A program made the position numbers and the translations under genes. The notes below the pieces were generated by a model, which was not told where the DNA came from, did not search any database, and was given only the letters and a program-made list of their open reading frames with translations. A stretch of 64,000 nucleotides of DNA, taken from the NCBI GenBank assembly GCA_003149635.1, contig QCWI01000013.1:54197-118196 (forward strand), given 5' to 3'. This document shows, piece by piece, positions 57,293-64,000 of the stretch (position 1 is its first letter; every line of letters starts with the position of its first letter). The stretch comes from Fluviicola sp. XM-24bin1. Lineage in GTDB: Bacteria > Bacteroidota > Bacteroidia > Flavobacteriales_D > Crocinitomicaceae.

Positions 57293-59674
57293 ATGACTCG
57301 ATTACAAATCAAAACTTTTACTTCCGGAGCGCCGGTATTAGCAGCGATTACCTTTCTATTTTTTCTTTGCACATCCAATGTTTCAGCGCAAATTCAGTAC
57401 ACTGGAATTGTTCAGGATAACACGGTCACGTCGTTTTTAGCGTCCTATAATCCATCTTCGATTGTAGATTCGAAGACCAAGTTCTCAGCTAGCTTTCACA
57501 CCAATTTCGCGCGCATCAGCAATTTTGCATCGAACAATTATTTGGTGTACGGACAAGAGATTAAGTACGTTGAGCCAAGAAATCCGGGCTACGTAAGAAG
57601 TTCGACAAATGTTGATATCGTCAACTTGAAGTACGAGTTCGATCATAAGAACGCCGGTGCCTATTCATTCCGACTACGCACCTTGCGAAACCTCGAAGGT
57701 TTACCTATTCGTTGGGCGCACAATGCAGCTACTGGATATGGTGAGAATTTATTCGGATCAGCGGATGGAATGACAGGAATGGGAATGAATCGTGTGAGTT
57801 ACACAGAGCACAACTTGACGTATGCCCGAACGATTTTTGATCGTGATATTTCTTTACTAAAAGCCGGTATTTCCTTAAAAATCTTGAATGGAATCGATGC
57901 TTCTTACTTTAACGTGAATGGTGGAAGCTATGATTTCTTGCAGCAGAATACAGAAATTGTAGAATTGACCGATTTGGACGCGAATTTGGTGCGAAGCGAA
58001 AGCAACAATCAGCAGTTTTATCAACATCGAGGATTGGCATTTGACCTAGGAGTTACCTACGAATACCGTCCTGATTTCGAGAAGCAGTACTATGAAATGG
58101 ACGGGGCGAAGCGCAATGTCCGTTACGATATCAATAAGTACAAGTGGAAAGTTTCCGCTTCTATTACAGATCTCGGATTTTTGCGATTCACTAAAGATTC
58201 ATTGTCATCATACAATATGACGAACCCTTCAATTCAGGCGAATTCAGGGAACTTTGTTGATCTCGGTGGTTTGGATCCAGGCTCACTGATCGCAGGGCCA
58301 TTTGATTACGTGGAAGACAATATTGGAACCTTTAGTACGCAGGATACATCTGTAATCCCGCAACGATTTGGAATGGGACTTCCAACGGCTTTTCACGGAA
58401 GTTTTGATATGAATATCCTACGACCGTTCCTTTACTTCAGCTATAACATTTCCCTCCCGCTTCATTTTAAAAATGATGTGACTCAAATGAGAGGATTCTT
58501 TATTCATACCATAACGCCGCGCATCGAAAAGCAAAATTGGTCCATCCTTTTACCAATCTCTCAATTGGGGAATGGAACGGCGACCGTCGGTGTAGCAGGA
58601 AGATTCAATTGGAAACAATTCACAGTGTTCCTCGGATCGAACAACATGGCGCTTTTATACGGTCAGAAGTCTTCACGAAGCAGAAGTTTCTACGGAGGAA
58701 TTGCCTATAACGTATTCTACAAAGTTCCGGACGATGCGGATGGAGATAAAATTTCCGATCCAAAAGATGATTGTCCTTACGATCCGGGATTGGCGGCATT
58801 CAATGGATGTCCTGATACAGACGGCGATGGAATCATCGACAAGGAAGATTTGTGTATTTATGATCCGGGGCCGAGAAGTACGAATGGATGTCCTGATACT
58901 GATGGTGATGGCGTTATCGACATGAACGATATGTGTCCTGAAATTCCCGGACTTGGAATCCACTACGGTTGTCCGGATAGAGATAAAGACGGTGTAATCG
59001 ACGCTGCGGATAGATGTCCTGATGTACCGGGAATTGAGTTGAACAATGGGTGTCCGTTGGATGATCAGCGTTGTTGTACGGACGAAGACGGCGATGGCGT
59101 TTTGAATGAATTCGATAAATGTCCAACAGTTCCAGGATCAGTGTACAACTCAGGATGTCCGATCGATTCAACGAATATCAACGACATCAACCTTCAAGAA
59201 GAGAAGGAGCAAGTAGATGCGAACAATACGGCGGTTCAAATTGAAGATAGCGCAAGTGTCGATTTGAGTGAGCAATTCATCACTTCGAAGAGCGAGTTGG
59301 ATTCCTTGTTAGAAGGGAAAAACATTCTGAAAGATCTGCAAGTATTCTTCGATGTAGACGAAGCGACATTGAAAACGGAAGAGCGTCTTAAATTGGACAA
59401 AGCATTCCGAGTATTACCAGGAAACGAGCGATATGCGGTGATTTTGATTGGTCATACGGATCGTGATGGGTCATTGGATTACAATCTTCAGTTATCGAAA
59501 CGACGCGCGGAGACCGTGCAACGAAAGTTAAAGGAATTCTACAAGTTCCCGGGTGAAATCTCTGTGTACTATTATGGAGAAGCGAAATCCATTCACAGTG
59601 GTGATTACACGGATGAACTGAAAGCCGCGGATCGACGTGTAGATGTTAAGTTGATTCTATTGCCAAGAGATTAG
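57293..59674 (+). CDS. OmpA-family protein with DUF5723-like barrel and TSP3 repeats
   Basis: The 793-residue protein has a long signal peptide (to 'SNVSAQ', about residue 33). Residues ~35-480 resemble the DUF5723/PorP-SprF-type outer-membrane barrel ('YTGIVQDNTVTSFLASYNPSSIVDSKTKFSASFHTNFARISN'). Five thrombospondin type 3 repeats follow (481-624), Ca2+-binding: 'DGDKISDPKDDCPYDPG', 'DTDGDGIIDKEDLCIYDPG', 'DTDGDGVIDMNDMCPEIPG', 'DRDKDGVIDAADRCPDVPG', 'DEDGDGVLNEFDKCPTVPG'. The C-terminal OmpA domain (~680-793) has 'VILIGHTDRDGSLDYNLQLSKRRAETVQRKL' for peptidoglycan binding. The protein should anchor the outer membrane to the wall. The DUF5723 assignment is by similarity of pattern. Confidence 0.9.
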   Translation: MTRLQIKTFTSGAPVLAAITFLFFLCTSNVSAQIQYTGIVQDNTVTSFLASYNPSSIVDSKTKFSASFHTNFARISNFASNNYLVYGQEIKYVEPRNPGYVRSSTNVDIVNLKYEFDHKNAGAYSFRLRTLRNLEGLPIRWAHNAATGYGENLFGSADGMTGMGMNRVSYTEHNLTYARTIFDRDISLLKAGISLKILNGIDASYFNVNGGSYDFLQQNTEIVELTDLDANLVRSESNNQQFYQHRGLAFDLGVTYEYRPDFEKQYYEMDGAKRNVRYDINKYKWKVSASITDLGFLRFTKDSLSSYNMTNPSIQANSGNFVDLGGLDPGSLIAGPFDYVEDNIGTFSTQDTSVIPQRFGMGLPTAFHGSFDMNILRPFLYFSYNISLPLHFKNDVTQMRGFFIHTITPRIEKQNWSILLPISQLGNGTATVGVAGRFNWKQFTVFLGSNNMALLYGQKSSRSRSFYGGIAYNVFYKVPDDADGDKISDPKDDCPYDPGLAAFNGCPDTDGDGIIDKEDLCIYDPGPRSTNGCPDTDGDGVIDMNDMCPEIPGLGIHYGCPDRDKDGVIDAADRCPDVPGIELNNGCPLDDQRCCTDEDGDGVLNEFDKCPTVPGSVYNSGCPIDSTNINDINLQEEKEQVDANNTAVQIEDSASVDLSEQFITSKSELDSLLEGKNILKDLQVFFDVDEATLKTEERLKLDKAFRVLPGNERYAVILIGHTDRDGSLDYNLQLSKRRAETVQRKLKEFYKFPGEISVYYYGEAKSIHSGDYTDELKAADRRVDVKLILLPRD

Positions 59675-59693
59675 AAACAGAGAAGACGACAGT

Positions 59694-61469
59694 ATGATTC
59701 ACAAGTTGAAATATCTGAGAACTTCCTTGCTTCTGGTGTTCGTTTTGTTCGGAGTGAGCAAGACGGTGTCGGCCCAATATATGGAGTTCGAATGGTCGGA
59801 TGAATACCGTTTCACCAACAGAAAAACGGGCTTTTTCTCTGAATATCTAGGCGCAGGGTACACTTCGATTTATCTCTTGCAACGAAATATCTCGAAGTCG
59901 AAATCCTACGACAATGCGAAGTTGAAAATCGTAGCGTTAAATAAGAATTCTTTAGTAGAAGACACGGTGTTGGCTCTGAAAGGATTTCCTGAGAACGAAG
60001 GGGATACAGAGTTAGATGATTTGGATTATCTAACTTCCATCGTAACGGAAGATGGAATCTTCGTGTTCTGGAGAAAGTATGAATACACCGATTCGACCCG
60101 AGAAGAACAAGTGTATGCGCAGTCCTTCCGATCCACGCTCAAGCCGGCGTTATCACTTCGAAAGGTTTATGGATTCACCTACGATGTCGAATTCGACGCG
60201 TCTATTTTTGATTCTACCAGAAGTGTAATTGCGGCAAATCCAGGTTTGTACCGAATTGTTGTTGGAACGGAAACCTATGAAGACGGTGAGGTAGCATTCA
60301 AATACGTAACCTTGGACTCCAAGTTGAATGCTTCATCCGAGAAATCATTTCCGTTGCCTCAGACCTTTAAAAAGTTTCCTAAAGAATTAACCTCTGAATA
60401 TGAAGTTCGTGATAATGGCATGTTGTATGCGAAATCCGTCGTAAAATATACTGTTGAGGAGTTGTTTGGTAAGGGAATCGATCATCCAAGAACGTATCAT
60501 GCTTTGACTGTTGCAGACATTTCTTCGGGGAAACATTTCCTATTGAACATTCGAGGAGAGAATAAAACCATCACTGATTATTCTTATCAGGACGTCGGTG
60601 GAAAGACGCGTGTACTTGGCTTCTATGGCGATTTAGACAAAGATACCACAGGAATTGATGATCAAGGTGTCTTCTACGCGGATATTGACAACGAAACCGT
60701 TTCGTCGGAAGGCTTGAAGTATCTCTATTTTGAGCGTTCAATTAAGAATCGAATCATGTCGAAGAAAGATCGAAGAAAAAGGGAAGGAGATCTTACAGCC
60801 GAAGAAATACTGAATACACGATTCGATATCGAACATATTGAGACGATGGAGGATAGCAGCCTCATAGTATTCTTCACGATGGAATATAATACCGAGGAAA
60901 AGACAAGTCGAAGCGATTTGAATGGTAGAAATGTGTATTCAATGAAATACGGCTTCAAGAAAAGCAATGTATTAGCCCTAAGACTGGCAGACAACGGAGA
61001 AGTTCTCTGGGCGCGCAAGATTGAACGCAAAGCTTCTTATAAAGGAGAAGACGCAGACGATATTCAGGTAGTATATCAGTATGGGAAGTTCGTCGTGATG
61101 TTCGGAAATGAGAATCCTAAGTTGAAATCGCATCGCAAGAAAAGACTGCGCCACCTCAAGAAGGAAATTGAATATGCAACGTTTGATCCGAACTCGGGTA
61201 GGGCCAAAATCTATGAGGTGGAAATCAACGAGCCCAGAACAATGCTCAAAGATTTACGTTATATAGATCCAAGAACAGCTGTGGCTGTAGACGGTAAATT
61301 CTATTTCCATCAAATTCATGTACGCCAAAATCCGATTTGGACGGCCGCGAATGTTCTTTTCGTTCCGACTTTGTACTACACTATCCTTACAGGAAATACG
61401 AAACTTGGAAAAGGCGATTTCACAGTCATGAAAGTGATGCCGGGAAAGAAGCCGAAACGCAAACGTTAA
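59694..61469 (+). CDS. Exported protein cotranscribed with the OmpA gene
   Basis: The protein has 591 residues with the signal peptide MIHKLKYLRTSLLLVFVLFGVSKTVSAQ. It then shows regular strand patterns ('LTSIVTEDGIFVFWRKYEYTDSTREEQVYAQSFRS', 'ALRLADNGEVLWARKIERKASYKGED'), suggestive of a beta-propeller. Basic ends are notable ('KSHRKKRLRHLKKEIEY', '..GKKPKRKR'). No family recognised. It begins 19 bp after the OmpA gene stop, so the two probably act together in the envelope. Confidence 0.82.
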   Translation: MIHKLKYLRTSLLLVFVLFGVSKTVSAQYMEFEWSDEYRFTNRKTGFFSEYLGAGYTSIYLLQRNISKSKSYDNAKLKIVALNKNSLVEDTVLALKGFPENEGDTELDDLDYLTSIVTEDGIFVFWRKYEYTDSTREEQVYAQSFRSTLKPALSLRKVYGFTYDVEFDASIFDSTRSVIAANPGLYRIVVGTETYEDGEVAFKYVTLDSKLNASSEKSFPLPQTFKKFPKELTSEYEVRDNGMLYAKSVVKYTVEELFGKGIDHPRTYHALTVADISSGKHFLLNIRGENKTITDYSYQDVGGKTRVLGFYGDLDKDTTGIDDQGVFYADIDNETVSSEGLKYLYFERSIKNRIMSKKDRRKREGDLTAEEILNTRFDIEHIETMEDSSLIVFFTMEYNTEEKTSRSDLNGRNVYSMKYGFKKSNVLALRLADNGEVLWARKIERKASYKGEDADDIQVVYQYGKFVVMFGNENPKLKSHRKKRLRHLKKEIEYATFDPNSGRAKIYEVEINEPRTMLKDLRYIDPRTAVAVDGKFYFHQIHVRQNPIWTAANVLFVPTLYYTILTGNTKLGKGDFTVMKVMPGKKPKRKR

Positions 61470-61825
61470 TCCGACCTCAATCGTAGGCAAATTTCAGACT
61501 TTTACTCCGTCTAGGTTTTCCCAAAATTACTACCGAAAAAGTTGGTAATAGTATCGTAATGGAATAATTTCTTCATGGAACGAAAAAGACACGTCCAATC
61601 CAAAATCGAAATTTAATCGTTGATTTTTTCCGCTTCATCGATTGCAAATGAGGAGTTATCGATGTCGTTAATGTGTATAGAATTGCTATAAGTCTTTATT
61701 TATAAGGGTTTTATCGATAAATGTTATAATTCACTTTAAGTTATAAAATTGAAATATTCATTATATATGCATAAATATTAGTTCAAACATATGATTTAGA
61801 TAAGCAAAGTAGTAATCCACCAACC

Positions 61826-61857
61826 TTGTATGGAATGCTTCGTATTTTATATATTTG
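61826..61857 (+). promoter_or_regulatory. TTG-N21-TATATTTG promoter of the adhesin
   Basis: TTG at 61826-61828 and exact TAnnTTTG box at 61850-61857 with 21-bp spacing; the start site would be near 61863, giving a ~65-nt leader. Confidence 0.65.
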
Positions 61858-61868
61858 TATTTTATATA
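61842..61868 (+). repeat. 12-bp direct repeat over the promoter
   Basis: GTATTTTATATA occurs twice (61842-61853 and 61857-61868) with 3 bp between; the first copy overlaps the start of the -7 box and the second the start site. Confidence 0.7.
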
Positions 61869-61927
61869 CAGACCAAGCAAGACTACCTCCTATGGTTACT
61901 ACTACAACCAACCAGCGGGAGGCGATA

Positions 61928-64000
61928 ATGAATCGTATTCCGCTCTCCATTCTTCAGTCTCGGATTTTGTTCGGACTTTCGATCATGCTCCTTTGTATGT
62001 TGCCTTTCACGACGAATGCTCAAGGTTTCACCACAAGTTATGGTAACTTCGCACCGTGTAGCGGGCCCATCGAACTATATGTTTTCGATTTTACTTCTAC
62101 GGGCTCCAATACAATCACACAAGCAGGAATTAACATTCAAAACTCTGATAACGAGTGTTGCACAGAGCCATCAAATGCAGGATGCCTATTCTTTGATGTT
62201 TATGTCGATCCAGGCGCTACGGGTGTTTCTTTCTCTCAGACAGGAGCTGGAGGAAACGTAGATATTTACTACGAAAACTGTGATAGTATTTATGGTGCCA
62301 ATGAAGATATTTGTTTGGATGCCCAATTTGCCTATACCGATCCTTCAGGGAATGTGTACCACCGATTTATGTTTTGTCGTTCAGGACAAACGACTTATGA
62401 CTTTACTTTTACTCAAATTGTACCTACGTTTCCAGACGATATTGGAGTAACGGAAGGATGTACGATCGATTTGTCTGTTCAGGATTTAGATCCTACTTCA
62501 GTGGTTTGGACTTCTATTGCACCTGGGGTTCCAGGGCAATGGGATGGTTTATTAGATTGTACGACGGGTTGTTTGGATGTTGTACTTACTCCAATTCCTG
62601 GGGCTTCTCCTCCCACAGTCAGTTATCAAGTTTGTGGGGACCTAGCTGGAGCCTGTAACACTCAAACGTTTTGTGATACGGTAACGGTTACTATTTATCC
62701 GGATTTATTCGCAGGTGCAGGCCCTGACTTGGCTTTTTGCGAAGGGTCATTTATTCCAGTAACGTCTACTGGAACGGCCATTGGAGGGACACCGCCGTTT
62801 ACGTATGAATGGGTTGGATTCGCCGGAGCCGGTAATGGATTTACGTACACAACTGTCGATCCCTCAAGCACTGCAACCGTCGTTTTCAACCAACCAGGTC
62901 AATACGAATTAACAATTACGGATGCGAATAACTGTGCGATTGCGGTAGATACGGTTGAGGTATTCACCTTTGCTACATCCATTGAGGCATTCATCACCAC
63001 TACACCAAACCCTTACACGATTTGTACCGATCCTACGCCTACAATTACTTTGGAGGGTTATGTGACAGAAACGTACATGGGAGTTTGGACTTCTTTGAAC
63101 GGGGGAACATTCTCAAACGATACGATTGATGGAACTGCAACAGCTCCTTTAAATACACCACAAACAGTAACGTGGACGCCAATCCCAGGAACAACTGGAT
63201 TGGTTACGCTTATTCTAACTCCGATTAATAACGTTGGTTGTCCAATCACGCCGGATACCATTATTATTGACCTAACTCAGTTTACGTCCACACTCACTTT
63301 AACACCGACCAACATTGATTGTAATGGAGCGAACAATGGTGCGATTGACTTAACGGTTACTGCCGGAGCGCCTCCATATACGACTTCTTCCTACACATGG
63401 AGTACTTCCAATGGAAGCGGTTTGGTCGTTGGAAACGAAGATCAAACAGGGTTAAGTCCGGGAGATTATCAAGTAGTTGCCACGGATCAAAACGGATGTG
63501 TTGATTCTATTTCAGCGACCATAACGGAGCCACCATTATTGACAGGTACAATTGCCGGAGACGCATTATTATGTAATGGCGATGCGGATGGAAATGTCAC
63601 CGGAACCGTTAGTGGAGGAGTGGCACCTTATAATGTTGTTTTGGATCAGACCGGAGCGAATTTGAATGTGGCATTTAACGGTGGTTCGTATGATTTTACC
63701 GGGTTAAGTGCGGCAATATCAGGAGGTTTTGATCAATATACGGTAACTGTTACCGATGCGAATAACTGTGTGATCAACCTTGGGCCAGTAAATATGGTTG
63801 AGCCGTCACCAATCACCATTACTATCAACGGCGACGCGCTTCTTTGTAATGGCGATGCAGACGGAAACGTAACTGGAACGATCAGTGGTGGAACAGCACC
63901 TTACATCATTACTCTTAACGAAACTGGAGCAACTATCAATGTTGCAAACGATGGCGATGCATATGATTTCTCAGGACTAAGTGCTGCGATCTCCGGTGGA
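61928..64000 (+). CDS. SprB-repeat giant adhesin (3' end missing)
   Basis: The frame from the ATG at 61928 is open to the window end, which is why the track omits it. It starts with a signal peptide (MNRIPLSILQSRILFGLSIMLLCMLPFTTNAQ), then an N-terminal domain rich in Cys pairs ('NSDNECCTEPSNAGCLFFDVYVDPGATG'). Next come Ig/PKD-like modules ('GGTPPFTYEWVGFAGAGNG', 'YELTITDANNCAIAVDTVEV'), and from ~63,300 SprB-type repeats: 'IDCNGANNGAIDLTVTAGAPPY', then two near-identical 91-residue units with 'CNGDADGNVTGT'. SprB repeat proteins are large T9SS-exported adhesins; SprB itself drives gliding in Flavobacterium. Whether this organism glides is not known from the window. Confidence 0.88.
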   Translation, partial: MNRIPLSILQSRILFGLSIMLLCMLPFTTNAQGFTTSYGNFAPCSGPIELYVFDFTSTGSNTITQAGINIQNSDNECCTEPSNAGCLFFDVYVDPGATGVSFSQTGAGGNVDIYYENCDSIYGANEDICLDAQFAYTDPSGNVYHRFMFCRSGQTTYDFTFTQIVPTFPDDIGVTEGCTIDLSVQDLDPTSVVWTSIAPGVPGQWDGLLDCTTGCLDVVLTPIPGASPPTVSYQVCGDLAGACNTQTFCDTVTVTIYPDLFAGAGPDLAFCEGSFIPVTSTGTAIGGTPPFTYEWVGFAGAGNGFTYTTVDPSSTATVVFNQPGQYELTITDANNCAIAVDTVEVFTFATSIEAFITTTPNPYTICTDPTPTITLEGYVTETYMGVWTSLNGGTFSNDTIDGTATAPLNTPQTVTWTPIPGTTGLVTLILTPINNVGCPITPDTIIIDLTQFTSTLTLTPTNIDCNGANNGAIDLTVTAGAPPYTTSSYTWSTSNGSGLVVGNEDQTGLSPGDYQVVATDQNGCVDSISATITEPPLLTGTIAGDALLCNGDADGNVTGTVSGGVAPYNVVLDQTGANLNVAFNGGSYDFTGLSAAISGGFDQYTVTVTDANNCVINLGPVNMVEPSPITITINGDALLCNGDADGNVTGTISGGTAPYIITLNETGATINVANDGDAYDFSGLSAAISGG
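63557..64000 (+). repeat. 273-bp SprB coding repeats
   Basis: One full unit (63557-63829) and a second partial unit (63830 to the end) encode GDALLCNGDADGNVTGT-[VI]-SGG-[VT]-APY.. through 'YDF[TS]GLSAAISGG'. The period is 273 bp (91 residues) and similarity is high at both protein and DNA level; more copies are likely beyond the window. Confidence 0.85.

Larger units (their letters stand above)
61470..61927 (+). other. 458-bp AT-rich intergenic region
   Basis: No gene is supported; the 61855-62046 track ORF is a shadow. The stretch 61640-61860 is strongly AT-rich. The promoter of the adhesin and a 12-bp direct repeat lie at its end. Confidence 0.6.

Noticed and set aside
61500-61560. Hairpin TTACTACC/GGTAATAGTA after the 591-residue protein
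   Set aside because: The stem is broken and no T tract follows; not convincing as a terminator.
1-64000. CRISPR array, prophage, insertion sequence or integron
   Set aside because: No direct-repeat array with spacers, transposase, integrase or phage structural gene was seen; repeats found are all coding or promoter-related.

Overview
The window looks like a piece of chromosome from a Bacteroidota bacterium, most likely Flavobacteriales in the Cryomorphaceae/Crocinitomicaceae range (for example a Fluviicola-like organism). The lineage call is inference. It rests on a PorX-type PglZ response regulator, several type IX secretion (T9SS) substrates with C-terminal 'YPNP' sorting domains, SprB-type repeats, a BT_3928-like DoxX protein in an operon with tpiA and prmA, TAnnTTTG promoter boxes with few clear Shine-Dalgarno sequences, and many signal peptides ending in '-Q'. 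No phage, insertion sequence, CRISPR array or integration site was seen. This is mostly core genome with a large envelope and secretion component.

Layout. 1-6.4 kb: the 3' part of porX, two small envelope proteins, tsaE-ald, a lipoprotein and a small outer-membrane-like protein. 6.5-10.2 kb: an HsdR-N-type nuclease-fold protein and the polyphosphate pair ppk1-ppx. 10.2-11.2 kb: a chimeric pseudogene, in which the start of a secreted beta-propeller gene with two in-frame stops runs into the back half of a short-chain dehydrogenase. 11.3-15.4 kb: prfC, an ATP-grasp ligase, a lipocalin-like secreted protein, and a three-gene unit (membrane protein, XRE regulator, small ferredoxin-fold-like protein) with a perfect inverted repeat upstream. 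15.4-20.8 kb: a T9SS substrate of the choice-of-anchor B type, tRNA-Leu(GAG), an orphan receiver-domain protein, and a small secreted protein made of six RTxFxxDWDRW repeats. 20.8-28.5 kb: natAB, a TfoX-N protein, a secreted rhodanese, a zinc phospholipase/nuclease-like protein overlapping comB, a YegP-type protein, a DUF3817 protein and uvrB. 28.5-38.4 kb: two T9SS substrates, yrbG, a cystathionine beta-synthase coupled to a BtuF-like protein, a membrane-anchored protein, an acyltransferase, a DUF5522 protein and a PLP enzyme. 38.5-56.3 kb: folP, then a long operon (DUF1599, DoxX-like, tpiA, prmA, a 1542-residue exported protein, plsY, a 2284-residue TPR/PD40/coiled-coil/SPOR protein, clpS) ending at tRNA-Arg(ACG). 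56.5-64 kb: a small exported protein, an OmpA/TSP3 outer-membrane protein with an exported partner, and the start of a giant SprB-repeat adhesin that runs off the window.

How the genes fit together. PorX is a T9SS regulator, and at least four genes here encode likely T9SS cargo. PlsY and the PlsC-type acyltransferase serve membrane lipid synthesis. The giant SPOR protein and the OmpA protein probably tie the outer membrane to peptidoglycan. ppk1 and ppx make and degrade polyphosphate. Several genes have a TAnnTTTG box only 3-5 nt before the ATG, which predicts leaderless mRNAs. One divergent pair (37,407/37,436) packs two such boxes into 28 bp. The most unusual items are the chimeric pseudogene, the DWDRW-repeat protein, the giant SPOR stalk protein, and the compact or leaderless promoters.
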